Of a stretch of DNA of 46,000 bases, positions 12,056-22,323 are shown piece by piece. Numbering within the stretch: the stretch's first letter is position 1; each line of letters starts with the position of its first letter. The translations under genes were made by a program, and so were the position numbers. The notes beneath the pieces were generated by a model. That model made no database searches. It saw only the letters and a program-made list of their open reading frames with translations, and had not been told where the DNA came from. Source of the stretch: Adiantum capillus-veneris (taxonomy: Eukaryota > Streptophyta > Polypodiopsida > Polypodiales > Pteridaceae); NCBI GenBank assembly GCA_014529385.2, contig CM043967.1, positions 132,433,182-132,479,181 of the forward strand, read 5' to 3'.

Positions 12056-12813
12056 ATCTTGTTGCGAGAAGACGTATAAGATAAGATCGCAGAATTTGCA
12101 CACCATATATGGTGAAGGCCGCAATTGAGAATGAGAGAGATATGAGGACTGCGTTCTGTCAACGATAAACGTAAGAAGGATGCTCAAGGAACTTCCAAAG
12201 ATGTGAGAGACGTCACCCAAAAAGGGCAGGGTAAATGAGACGTTAATAATAAAAGAGTCCTCAAAATAGAGTGGCGTGAGATACAAGATTGACGGCCACA
12301 ATATGAATAGCAAAAAGCTAAATCTTCTTGAAAAAGTTAACGCCAAAATAAGAAAAACGATCGCGGACGCTTCACGAGGAAGTAGGACGAAGAAAGCTGC
12401 GTCAAGCTCAATTGCAGTAAAAACAGCATAACTTTCTGCTGCGAACTCCGATTGACGCAAACCTAGAACTCAAATCGAAGAGCTCGAGGAGACGAACAAG
12501 TTTTGGATGAAAAGTGTCTTTGCGCTACGCTCCATTGCGCTTTTTCCGTTTCTCCAAATTTTGAGCAGAACAGCAAGAAAAATTGAGATGAAGTTCAGGG
12601 TGTCATCAACAAGAAAACGTAATCAACGATTAGATTGATTAGCAATAAACGTCACACAAAACACTAATCATATTCTTCTTAACACAAAACAACCACGATT
12701 AACAAGAATCAATGCTCAAAAATAAAATTTATAGCAATTTTTGAATCTTACATGCAAATCGCATACACATACTGTTTTGTCACCATGAATTGAATCGGCG
12801 CATGATCGTTACT
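12056..12813 (-). other. copia-A leader between PBS and gag
   Basis: About 760 nt separate the PBS from the chosen gag ATG. Part of it (12056-12460) is open in the gag frame and would encode two or three hydrophobic segments. More likely it is untranslated leader with packaging or translation signals. Confidence 0.6.
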
Positions 12814-12825
12814 GCTCTGATACCA
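12814..12825 (-). other. copia-A primer binding site
   Basis: On the minus strand TGGTATCAGAGC directly follows the 5' LTR. This is the classical complement to the 3' end of plant initiator tRNA-Met. Confidence 0.93.
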
Positions 12826-12956
12826 TGTTGAGATGTAGAGAGACGAGACAAGAGACACACCATATACGCTCCCAAAGACTGATTCATATTGAGGACAAGA
12901 TACAAATATATAGGTGAGACCAAGTTGAGTAGAGTGAGCCATATATAGCTCCAACA
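12826..12956 (-). repeat. copia-A 5' LTR (131 bp)
   Basis: TGTTGAGATG...CTCCAACA, flanked on the right by the CTTTC duplication at 12957-12961. Identical to the 3' LTR apart from a 12-bp indel. Confidence 0.95.
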
Positions 12957-12961
12957 CTTTC
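12957..12961. repeat. target site duplication of copia-A, right
   Basis: CTTTC, the same five bases as 7468-7472. Confidence 0.9.
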
Positions 12962-12985
12962 CTCCCAAATGAAAACGAATAATAA

Positions 12986-13696
12986 TTGGTGCAAACAATA
13001 GCAAGTACACTAGTGGAAATAAAATCACGTGCCTCTTTCTACAAAAGCGTATCGGAGAGCGCATTTCATCCACACAAACCACTGATTGCGATTGGTAGAG
13101 ATGATCGATCTAGCATTGATCTTACAAAGAAAATTGTTGAAGAGAAGGATGAAGAAATTGAGGTAACAAACCTTAACCTGGTAGAATTTCTATTATTCCT
13201 TACTACAAGTGTTAATATCAATTAAAATGCTCTACAGATGGCTTATCATGCTGATAAGTTTGCAATGCATACTGGAGGGTCGTGCAATGTCTCCATGGAT
13301 AGGGATAGCTCTCTTTGGCACTACCTGAGCCACCTGGGGCCATCGATTCTTAGAGTTGCTGACACAGAGTTCTCCAAGAATGGTTCTGCAAAGCTGCTAA
13401 AGTGTAAAGCATTAAGTGGCATACTCACTGAAGATTTTCTCACCCTAAACTCTCACAAATGTATATTGGTGGACCGAGAGGCAACATTATATACCTTTAC
13501 AGGCAAGCACCCAGGCTTGGTCCTCTCCCACTGTGCCTTGAGCCTAGGTCAAGGGTTGACAAACTCATTGGAAATTGTAAAATCCCTTGGCATCAAGTCA
13601 TCCATTCGCTCCATACCCAAAGATGTAATTTGTAGAAAAACCAATCGACCATATGTAATATCCGAATCAATAAAGAATAATTGTTTTTGTCAATGA
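12986..13696 (+). CDS. possible 3' exons of an unrecognised host gene
   Basis: Two coding-like stretches are separated by a plausible 76-bp intron: exon ...GAAATTGAG|GTAACA (donor at 13162) and ...CTCTACAG|ATGGCT (acceptor before 13238). The first part contains DLTKKIVEEKDEEIE. The second runs 152 codons to TGA at 13694-13696, with AATAAA at 13671-13676 as a possible polyadenylation signal. Its upstream partner could be the 6658-7472 unit, which would place copia-A in an intron or at an exon end, but no donor linking them was proved. I recognise no domain. Confidence 0.35.
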
Positions 13697-13763
13697 TTTT
13701 TGTCACCATTCAATACTTTTTTTTAATTCATATTGTTCAATAATTTCCATTTTTGCACTCGAG

Positions 13764-14022
13764 GCACACACATGCACATAACCTCGAACATGCAGCCATC
13801 GGGTAGCCGGGGGGTGCATCTCGGTGATAATTTTGCAAAACGGGGTGAAGGGGGGGGGGGGCTACAGGGTCAAGAAGACCAGGTAACGCATCGACGGCAC
13901 TGGGCGGGGTCATACGGGGCAAAAAATTCCCCTGTGCACCCCGTTTTGCAAAACTATCATTGAGATGCGCCCCCCCGACTGCCCGGTGGTTGCATGTTCG
14001 AGGTTTTGTGCATGTATGTGTC
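13764..14022. mobile_element. foldback / MITE-like element with ~85-bp inverted arms
   Basis: The left arm 13764-13847 and right arm 13937-14022 are reverse complements with scattered mismatches. Shared landmarks are ACCTCGAACATGCA, GGGGGTGCATCTC-like and TTTTGCAAAACGGGGTG. The 89-bp centre holds an 11-12 base G run (13850-13861). The transcript would fold into a long hairpin. Exact ends and target duplication were not determined, and no coding capacity was seen. Confidence 0.75.
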
Positions 14023-15167
14023 CCGGGTGACGAGCCGAGAGCCGTGGTGGTCAACTTAAATTTAACATATCCAACAATTCAAGTACTTACATAATACAAT
14101 GTAAAAATTTAAATTGAATAATTGCACGGAATGGTAGAAATTTACCATTTGATATTATAGAAAAACATTACAAATCTCATGAAGAGAGAGTACATGGGAT
14201 AATTAACTACATATTATGAAGACATCCTTCATTTCTTAAATTTATTGCTAAGGATAAATCCGTATTTTTTAATGTTAAATGCTTTGCATGCGCCATACAG
14301 GAGACACCATCCTAAAAAAACTGCACCAAAATGTCTTCAGCGGCATCTTGTAGGGCCAGTAAAGTTGCGCGTTGTATTCTTGTAACGGCGTCGCTATATT
14401 CATTGATCATCTCTCACACCACCCAAGAGAAGGCCGCTTTTGGTATGATTGGCTCAGTGCTCTTTTGATATTTTTTTATCTCACGCAGAGCCACTGTGCC
14501 TGGCCTTTATCTTCTCTTTTTTTTGTGTGTTGTTGGTGGTGGTGGAGGAGCCACCTACCTGGCCCATTGAGGAGGATCATCTTTATATTTGTTCCTCCTC
14601 TCCTCTTGGGTTTGTTTCTCTTCATGTGTCTCCTTGTCCCTTTTTCTTTTTGCACATTGCTTGGCTCTATGAGGGATTTTTGAAGGCCTTGAACTCCCAA
14701 CCTTTGCTTGTTGGGTGGCTTGAGCTCTATCTTATGCCGCCTTTCTCTCTGCCTCTACTCGTGCTTGTAAGTTGGCCAAATGAGCTCTCTCGGACTCAAC
14801 TCTCTACCTTTCCTCTTGCTCTCTCTATCTTCTCTGCTCTTCTTGTACTCTAAGCGCTTCCTTCTCAACTGCCTATTTCTTTCCCTTCTCCCTTTGCCTT
14901 TTCCTCCTCTTCGCCACTTTTGCTTTAGAAACCAGGTCGCATGGTATAACCTTGATTACTCTTTCTTTGATTCGCGGTGTAAAATTTTGCCTGAGCACTA
15001 GTGGTTGTGACAGGAGGTGATTGTAGTGGATTTTCAAGCAGACCTCGATATTCTTCTTCTGTTTCTCTAGTTTCTTGCGTTGCTCTGTGAAGAGTTGAAA
15101 TCGGTGAGGGACCTAACAGAGGTGTGCGATTGGCATGGGTTATATCGTGGAGATCTCCAAATATGTA
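14023..15167. other. region without a supported gene; minus strand reads Arg/Glu-rich
   Basis: Between about 14500 and 14900 the minus strand can be read as highly charged protein (many R, E, K and Q), while the plus strand gives hydrophobic nonsense. This fits a degraded 3' extension of the minus-strand pseudogene further right, but stops interrupt it. 14060-14400 is AT-rich with nothing recognised. Confidence 0.3.
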
Positions 15168-15497
15168 TCACATGTTTCTTAAATCATCTGGATTTGACGG
15201 TTGGGAAGGCTCTTGGGTGTTTGGAGCGGGCTGGGGTGCTAGGTTATCCACTTGTGGTTGCGAATGTGGATTTGAAGCCATAGATTCTGCATGGGGTTCG
15301 GGATGTTTATTTGAAGCCATAGATTCTGCATGGGGTTCGGGATGTGGATTTTCTGCGGTGTGAGGGGCTATGGTGGTATTATTGTGGGTAGTTTCAGTCT
15401 GCTCGTGTGAATCGTCCATGTGTTGCAAGATGTGAGTGCGTGTGCGTTTGTGCTCGAGTGGATCTTCTAGAATGTGCAAACAAGAAATGAACTTCAA
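15168..15497 (-). CDS. hydrophilic ORF with 13-residue tandem repeat, hypothetical
   Basis: A 109-codon frame rich in H, P, E, N and Q. It has two tandem copies of a 13-residue unit (HPEPHAESMASN plus one residue) and then a Pro/Gln-rich tail. The repeat period is a multiple of three and the unit reads sensibly only on this strand, which supports coding on the minus strand. It lies in the same direction as the pseudogene at 15722-17636 and may be a disordered C-terminal part of that gene. No known family. Confidence 0.35.
   Translation of the reverse strand: MKFISCLHILEDPLEHKRTRTHILQHMDDSHEQTETTHNNTTIAPHTAENPHPEPHAESMASNKHPEPHAESMASNPHSQPQVDNLAPQPAPNTQEPSQPSNPDDLRNM
15271..15348. repeat. 39-bp tandem duplication
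   Basis: TTTGAAGCCATAGATTCTGC starts at 15271 and again at 15310, followed by identical bases to GGGATGT. Two near-perfect copies, period 39 bp. Confidence 0.9.
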
Positions 15498-15721
15498 GTT
15501 ATGAGTTTTGACTTATAAAGTACTATTTTTAAAAAAAACTAATACCATTAAAAATAAAAAATAACTCCAAAATTGTTAAAATTTGTTACATGGAACCACT
15601 GATTGGGGCGTCAATAAATCACGTGGCATTACAATGTATGCTTAATATGGGAATGGTTAGTGTCAGAAATTTATAGGTTTTCCACCCAACGCCTGAAATT
15701 TTGTCGCCTTGTAGCCAACCA

Positions 15722-17636
15722 TCATTGAAATTGATCTCTTGCACTAGAAGCATGATATGATTGTGATCGCCTCACGCTAACCACTTTCTCTATTCTGCAT
15801 TTCAAGATTCTTTGCACTATAGTCTTCTTCCTTTCTCTCCTCGCTAAAACTCTATAGAACCAATTAAACATTTCGTGTAGGGCATTGCTCTTTTTCCTCC
15901 CACCTCCATGCCTTGTATTTTTAAAATACACTGCTTTTGCTTGATAGTGTGAGTGCTCCATTACCCACTGTTTGTGTAGTGGTCACATCTTTCATAGAAT
16001 TGACTATAGCTTTGCCACCCTTACCCTTACCTTTCGCAGAGTTGACTGCAACTTTGCCACCCTTACCCTTACCCTTGCCGTCAGTTCCTAATGAGACTTT
16101 ACTGTGGCAACAATAAATGCATGGAAAGAGGGTCATTGCACCTTGCTTGCATCCTAGCATACACTTGAGAGTTTTCAAGTCTCCTACCAAATGCCACTCC
16201 ACTTGGAACGTAGCCAGACCTGAAATCTGCAATCGTTATCCTTCTTGATGTTGCCAAATGACGTCAACGATTGGGGTGTGATTAAAATACCATTTGAGGG
16301 ACTCATGTGTCTCATGTGGGAGATGAAAAGCTGCCAGCCACCAAATATTCTTCTCGAACTGAACACCTAAATAGGTGTTTCTCTTGTCACTGGCATTTAG
16401 CTCAACATCAACGTCCACCAAGGCTCTGTTCATAAGTGTAATTCTTACCATTTCGAGACGTTGACCTTTGACAGTCAGGCACTCATCAAGCTTCATCATA
16501 AATACAACTTTTCCATCACACTCTTCCTGTGTCAACCCATAAAATCTGATCATTGACTCCTGGAGCTTCAACAAGTCAACATAGACATTATTGAACTCGT
16601 TGTAATAATGAAAGGATTTGTTCTCTTCTAATGGCAGGGCATCCTCCACATATTGAAATCAACCCAAAAAGCTTGCAACATCATTATTGGTGCACCTTTT
16701 CGCGATGCTAACACTATAAGGCATTGGAAGCAACCTAAACAAACCTTTTGCTTTGTGACCTAGTGTGACAACTCTATACAAAGCTTTGTAGGCCTTGAAA
16801 CTTATTCCTGTGTTGTCACACATCTCCATTATCTCTTGAGGTGAAACAATGCTCTTTAGCTCACTGAAATACTTCTAGTGCACATGCCAGCATTGGATGG
16901 ATCATCCAATAGCTCCACCAACTCCTTTGGTTTGATGATATACTACAGTAGAGTACGTCCAATTGTTTTAGCATCGGAATCGATTCCCATCATCATCCGA
17001 GCCAAATTCTTGCATATTGAAATAATATTATAGCAACCTACAAAAAATGTATGAAGTTAGAAGCTTGCATTTGTATTCCTATCGAGTTTGACGGATACGT
17101 TTCTTTCGAGCTCCACCGCTTGAAGATAACATAGACATTGCATGTCTCTTGTGCTTGCAAATGTGATAGCCCAATGGAATGTGTGTGAGATGATCGATTC
17201 ACCGGCGCATATTACGTGCAGTGTGTTGTAGTTGAACACAATTGTCTAGACGACACTCTTGCCTCATTTTTCGATGCTCTGTCGTTTTAATAAGCTTTGA
17301 CATCTTGTCATTTAGCTGCTTCGTCTTCTCATTGGCTTCCTCTCTAACTTGCTGAATGTCTTTTACGTACTTCTCTTGCAATGATGAATAGGTAGCACAA
17401 AGATGTTTTCTTGCTTTCCTTTCATTGACAAAAGCTGAATGTAATCTCCAGCAGTAGCCAACTAGTCCATGTCTCCCATCTCAAATAAAACGCAGTAGCT
17501 CAGTGACATTATGGAAAGGCGGTGATGCATTGATCATTGGATCGCCAGGGTAAGTATGGCCATCAACCCATAAGTTGATTGCCTTGCATCCATGGTTCTG
17601 TAGCTGGTCTCCAGCATTGGGATTAGATGTACCAAG
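15722..17636 (-). pseudogene. decayed gene of unrecognised, possibly transposase-derived protein
   Basis: Coherent coding runs from 17636 down to about 15722. In order: a segment with INLWVDGHTYPGD; a TGA at 17481-17483; a coiled-coil-like stretch EEANEKTKQLNDKMSKL (17381-17199); a frameshift; a piece containing MGIDSDAKTIG (about 17000); another frameshift near 16870; then a long frame from about 16865 to 15921 with a TGA near 16660 and a TAA at 16236-16238. The last part contains GDLKTLKCMLG, then CIYC, then a KGKGKGGK-rich tail. A basic frame at 15722-15961 overlaps its end. The arrangement resembles, from memory, uncharacterised transposon-associated proteins with a G-D-x-K-x-L ... C-x-x-C motif; this is inference. 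The upstream part lies beyond the solo LTR at 18346-18418. Confidence 0.5.
17632..17636. repeat. target site duplication of solo LTR, left
   Basis: CCAAG directly before the LTR start; repeated exactly at 18346-18350. Confidence 0.85.
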
Positions 17637-18345
17637 TGTTAAGTATGGAGCTTGATTTACCCCTTGTAATTTTTTGTGTTAAAAACGCACATTTGTAAGG
17701 CCCCCATTATGAGGAGAAGCCATCGTGCGTGAAGAAAAATAACTCGCTGGAAAATAAAATCACTCGTTGAAACTCAGAATTTCACCAGAATATTCCTTTT
17801 TGTCGAAGTATTATGGCCGGACGGCGGTTAGAAAGTGGTCGAAAAATGACCAGTCGGTTGGCTCGTTGGCCGGTGGTCAGAAGTCAATGGCCGGTGGCCA
17901 AATTCAAAAGTGGACTTGTCTTCTCAAGGACAGCCACACATGGGCGGATTGGAGGGTCTGATTTGGACTTGTCTACACAAGGGCGGCTACACATGGCTGC
18001 CTCTCATGAGAGAGGGCAACCCTTTTGGCCTATAAAAGGAGGCCATTTATAGACACATTTCATAGTGTGAAATTGATGCAACAAGGTGGGTGTGAGGTGG
18101 TGAAGAGTGAAGCAAGGTGGGAGCTCCAAAAGGGTATAATCCCTTTGTAACCTACTTCTTGTTTTGAAGTACTAAAGCCATTGAGTGGCTGCTTTCCCAT
18201 GGACGTAGCCCACATTGGGTGAACCACGTATATCGTGTGTACTCTCTCTCTCTCTCTACTCTATAATCTCTTGTGTGTGTAAATTATCTCTGTCCATTAA
18301 GTAATCTACTCAATTATCTACTTATCTACGTCATATTTCCTAACA
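17637..18345 (+). mobile_element. solo LTR, 709 bp
   Basis: Starts TGTTAAG and ends CCTAACA (near-perfect inverted ends) and is flanked by identical CCAAG pentamers. It contains TATAAAAG at 18031-18038, a CCATGGACGTAGCCCACATT-type block followed by AACCACGTATATCGTG, which resembles the R/U5 region of many plant copia LTRs, and then a CT run. No internal retrotransposon sequence is attached, so it is a solo LTR left by LTR-LTR recombination. It splits the coding frame of the minus-strand pseudogene. Confidence 0.88.
18031..18038 (+). promoter_or_regulatory. TATA box in solo LTR
   Basis: TATAAAAG preceded by GGCC, about 315 bp before the LTR end; a normal place for the U3/R boundary. Confidence 0.7.
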
Positions 18346-18418
18346 CCAAGTTGCACAATAGCATACTCCTACTCTAAATCAACATTTAATCGATGTCGTT
18401 TTGACTTGTTAGTAATGT
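18346..18418 (-). pseudogene. upstream exon piece of the minus-strand pseudogene
   Basis: Read on the minus strand, this stretch stays in the same frame as 17636 downward once the LTR and one duplication copy are ignored (…EYAIVQLG then TSNPNAGD). An in-frame TAG lies at 18369-18371. A possible splice acceptor (CTACCACTGCAAG) marks its upstream edge near 18418. It shows that the solo LTR lies inside coding sequence. Confidence 0.5.
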
Positions 18419-18711
18419 CTTGCAGTGGTAGGGGATTGAATGATATTTGTGCTAGTTAATCAAGCAAATTAGTGAGAATGTGTAATAGTGACTGCTACAA
18501 GCAGGTGAAGGTGGCTATGGAGGAAAGAAGTGGAGAGTACTCAGAGATAGAAGAAAAGGATTATGTTGTGGAGGGAAGAAAGAGAGGGAGTGCAACTCAA
18601 TCTCCTTTGAATTTGAATTGCTGATCATGACTGTATAGAGAGAAATGCTGCTGGTACACAAAGGTAATGGAGTTTTTCATTGCACTCAGGTGGAACTGGA
18701 GTGGGAGAAGC

Positions 18712-18748
<37 letters not shown>

Positions 18749-19079
18749 AGGGAGTGGGGGAATAGAAAGACAATAAAGGAAGAGAGAGTGGGAGAGAGGA
18801 CAGATCTTGAACCTTGGAGGATCTGCACTTTTTCAGAAAGAGGCAGCCAAGAATGTTCCTTAATGATTGGAAGAGGAAGTGACATGAGAGAAAAGGGGGG
18901 AAAGAAAGAGAGAGAGTTGGCTAACATTTTATAGAGTGAATGCAGTGAGAGAATGTATCTGCTTTTCTGGCAGGGGGCTAAAAAGTGCCTCCTTTAATGA
19001 GTTTAAAGTGAGAGAAAGTGTTTTATATGTTAGAGAAAGAAGAGGGGTGGGAAAAGGACATTTTAGAATTCATTTACCC
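18419..19079. other. purine-rich region with GA tracts, nothing recognised
   Basis: Long G/A-rich stretches on the plus strand (18520-19060). No coding sequence was recognised. It may be an intron of the minus-strand pseudogene or degraded repeat. Confidence 0.4.
18715..18742. repeat. (GA)n microsatellite
   Basis: About 14 uninterrupted GA units followed by GGGA repeats. Confidence 0.9.
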
Positions 19080-19255
19080 ACCTCTCTTTTGGGTTACTAA
19101 ATAGACTATTTTCAAATTCAAAATATGGAAATGGCTTTTTAAAAAATCTCAGCATAGTCTTTTTTGCCCTCTCAAGAATTCCCTTAATCTGCCAAATAAA
19201 GAGGCCCTCCTATACCCCATTCACTTCCTAATGCATATCCAACCAAGAGCCATGC
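19080..19255 (-). repeat. dispersed repeat, copy 2 (inverted relative to 4480-4720)
   Basis: The reverse complement contains CATTAGGAAGTGAATGGGGT and GGGCCTCTTTATTTGGCA, matching the copy at 4480-4720 with gaps. Confidence 0.55.
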
Positions 19256-19815
19256 TTCAATGCTTAAGCTTTCCATCTTCTCCATATTCATTACTATGCT
19301 ACTATGTATGCTAGCAAGAAGAGTGATGATAAGTGAGGAACTATTTCTTTCTCCTATGAATGTTCCTTCTTCCTCTTCCCTATCCTCATTCCCCGCTAGC
19401 TCTCTGCACCTTTGAAGGTGTTTGAGGCCTTGGGACTGAGGCTGGGGATAGTTAATATTGTTTTTACAAAGTTTATGTTATTCTCGTGATGCATAAAGCT
19501 TTCCATCTTCATTGTATCACCTAGGCCACAAGGAACACAGAGATTGTATTGTACAAAGTCTCTCTTGATGGGATAACCTATAATACAAAAGCCTATCAGA
19601 GGGGAAACCGGCTTCACATAAATCCGGTCCTCAACTGTTGTCATGTTCTCTAGACTCTCTCTCTTGCAAATTTATTATTCAAGCCAAGTTAATTAAGTAC
19701 TATGATTATGTTGCTACTTTCAATTAAGTTCACCCTCTATGTTCTCAAAGTAGTCTCACAAAAAAATGTTCTCTTTAGTTCTCCTAATTTCTCTATTCTC
19801 AAAGTTCATAGTCTA
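19256..19815. other. no gene recognised
   Basis: A minus-strand 82-codon frame (19396-19644) exists but shows no known motif. The DNA is AT-rich and C/T-rich near 19350-19400. Confidence 0.4.
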
Positions 19816-20436
19816 TTTCCATTATAGCTCAGAGAGCCCTCAATGCCAAACAAGGAGATGGGAATTGTAAAAGATGCTCAAGCCTTGAAGATGCATACCA
19901 CATTTTTCTGGATTACCCAGCTAACAATAGCAAACTAATGCTTCTACACCTATGTTGTGTCGAGCTATACACCCAACAATGCACGATTAGAGAACTCCTA
20001 CTTGGTGAATGCTATAGGCTAGATATACCCTTATCATGGAATTATTGGAGACTTGCCTTTTTATGGTCTTGCTGGCACCAAATAAACGAGGCTATATTTT
20101 GTAACAAATGGTCTAATAACACAATCCCTTTTCTTGTACAACTCGAGAAATTGTCTTCCCTAAGTATTAGCCAAACAGTACTAGCCTCAGACTCTCCCCT
20201 TAACCTCATTTAGAAGTCTTTTAGATGGCGGATGTGGAGGAAACTTATGCTTAAACAATATTCTCAAGCCCGTTTTACCATGGCTCTAGCCTATTTTGAG
20301 ATCTAATCTTTTTTTGTAAATGTTCCATTTTCCTTTTTTTCTAGGGTGGCTCTTCTCCCTGCATGTGAGTCAAAGTTGTAGCTCTTATCCCTTTTAATAC
20401 AATTTCTTGTTCTTTCAAAAAAAAAGAAAATAACTA
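19816..20436 (+). mobile_element. LINE 3' end, 5'-truncated
   Basis: The plus strand reads CKRCSSLEDAYHIF (about 19865-19905), the zinc-binding motif found at the C-terminus of plant LINE reverse transcriptases (zf-RVT), followed by a tryptophan-rich stretch (PLSWNYWRLAFLW). The frame ends at 20213. A 3' untranslated region with TTTTAATACAATTTCTTGTT leads into an oligo-A at 20420-20428. Everything upstream of the zinc motif is missing, as expected from incomplete reverse transcription. A target duplication was not identified. Confidence 0.7.
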
Positions 20437-22044
20437 TAATTTATAATCTTAGGATCACATATCACAGTCAAAAAGTCAAATTTAGTGCACATCCATCATA
20501 TGTTCAGGTTGTTCCTTATAACTTTAAGAAGTGCTATGTCCTTTTCATATATTAGTTTGGACTCTGAGTAAAAAACAAGAATAAAGTCAAACTATCGAAT
20601 GCACTTGTCCCTTGTAAGGACAATGCATATGGGCCTCATGATTCGTGCTCTAGATAATCATTCTTTTAGAAAATGTATCGTAGCCCCTAAAGACTATTTG
20701 GGTGAGCATTTAATCAACAATTTGATGGGTTTTACGGATTCCAGATGTCACTTGCATGGCATGCTCATGTGGCCTAACAATGCCACGTAGGTCCAAGGTA
20801 TTGTGGGCCTTCAATGCTAGTACTGGTGGATGGCCCTTGGATCAAGAGGCGTGGTTGATAGGATAGTCCCCTCAATGGTGGCGATCTCACATGCATGCAA
20901 CGGGGAGTTTTACCAACCTCCAAGTGAGTTTTTATAATCAAGGAAAGATTGAGTAAAAAACATGACTTGTCCACATGTTTACAAAAGAAAGATGGTGGAT
21001 AGAACACAATTTAAATTTATGCTTAGACTATCATTTAAGAGATGTTGTTGGTTCATCCAATCAATTAGCTTTCTTTGTGGGGAGAGTAAAGACTACTTGT
21101 AAGAATTAATGTGCATACTAACATTGACAAGTTTCCCTTCCATAATGACTTGAAATCCATCTCTCTAAACATAGTAGATACATTTGATTTATGATTGAAT
21201 TTTCAATAAAGTATGTTATAAAAATAATTTACTCCAATTTTAAGTGAAATATAATCTAACAATAGAACATTAAAACATTGATCTAAATGTTATATTCCAT
21301 GGATACACTTTGTCTTGAAGGCATTGCATTAACATTTATTTATTGTAGCTGACACGTAGGTGCCAAGCACAATCGACTTATGGCTTAGGTAATTTAAAGA
21401 CAATTTATGGACATCTTATTAATGTCAACTCTTTATAGACGATAGCTATATTTGTCTAGGGGATGGTAAAACATTATTGAGCATTGAATGATATCTATAA
21501 ATATCAAATACGTACAACAAGAAAATGTTCACTCTTTCACGAAGAGAGATTGTACCCATTGCTCTACATCTCTCTTTGTCTCTCCCTTTTTCTCCCTTGC
21601 ATGCATACATAGCACTCCAATGTAGGCTCGTGCTCCTTTGCTCTCTTTCTCTCTCCGTTCGTGTGCTATGACAACTATAGCACTGGATGAGGGGAAAGGG
21701 GAACACAAACAACATGCCTCTCTATAGCCCATGATAATCATTGCACCCCAATCCACTAGAGTTCACCTTCAAAACTTGCACAACTGACAGCAAACCACAC
21801 CATATTTTTTCCGTTTATGACCGTGCCACAACACACACCGCTCTTTCTCTCTCACACACACACAGAGGCCTAAGGAGGCACACACATCTCAAACACCGGC
21901 ACTAGATTGTCGGAACAGAGCAAAGAGAAGAAGGGAGAAAAGGGAAAGAAACGACACAAAAAACCGATATGATTTGCTTCAATTATGGCAAAAGTACAAA
22001 CAACCTTGAAAACTCTTTCTACTACAGACTCGGCATGACACCAT
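20437..22044. other. intergenic, nothing recognised
   Basis: No open frame resembles a known protein. C/T-rich tracts occur at 21530-21670 and a short CA run near 21850-21865. The five bases at the right edge (22040-22044, ACCAT) would be one target duplication of the copia-B fragment, but its partner is lost. Confidence 0.4.
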
Positions 22045-22234
22045 TGAAGGAGTACGAGCGGAAGTGCGACGCGCAAGAGTGCGAGAAGAAGAGCACGAGG
22101 ATATGGTGAACTCGCTCTACTGTAATGTGTAGAGCATAGTGAGTTCTTATTAGGTTTTAACAAAAGAATATGTGTACATACCTGGCGGCCCGCCCACTTA
22201 TCTAGGCGACCACATTGGGCTTTATACCCCAACA
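22045..22234 (-). repeat. copia-B 3' LTR (190 bp)
   Basis: On the minus strand starts TGTTGGGGTATAAAGCCCAA and ends CGTACTCCTTCA. Closely matches 39725-39916 (192 bp). Confidence 0.93.
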
Positions 22235-22245
22235 ACCTCCCACTT
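22235..22245 (-). other. copia-B polypurine tract
   Basis: AAGTGGGAGGT on the minus strand immediately before the 3' LTR. Confidence 0.8.
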
Positions 22246-22323
22246 AAAGTCCAATGTGGTACTTTAAGTGTGAGAGAAGCTACTATACAAGCTAATATAC
22301 AAGAGATGTAGAGAAGTGATGTA

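Larger units (their letters stand above)
7473..12956 (-). mobile_element. copia-A: complete Ty1/copia retrotransposon
   Basis: A full element of 5,484 bp on the minus strand. From its 5' end it has an LTR (12826-12956), a perfect tRNA-iMet PBS, a leader, one long gag-protease-integrase-RT-RNase H frame, a polypurine tract and an LTR (7473-7615). It is bounded by CTTTC duplications. Integrase before RT is the copia order. The two LTRs show no substitution over 131 aligned bases and differ by one 12-bp indel in a GA-rich spot, so insertion was recent. The only lesion in the polyprotein is a TAG at 8807-8809. The LTRs are very short for an autonomous element. Confidence 0.95.

Noticed and set aside
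14372-14853. Hydrophobic plus-strand frames that look like membrane proteins
   Set aside because: They are the antisense of purine-rich, Arg/Glu-rich minus-strand DNA; C/T-rich sequence gives Leu/Ser/Phe-rich nonsense frames.
17813-18052. 79-codon frame MAGRRLESGR...
   Set aside because: Lies entirely within the solo LTR; no family resemblance, and LTR sequence of this type is normally non-coding.
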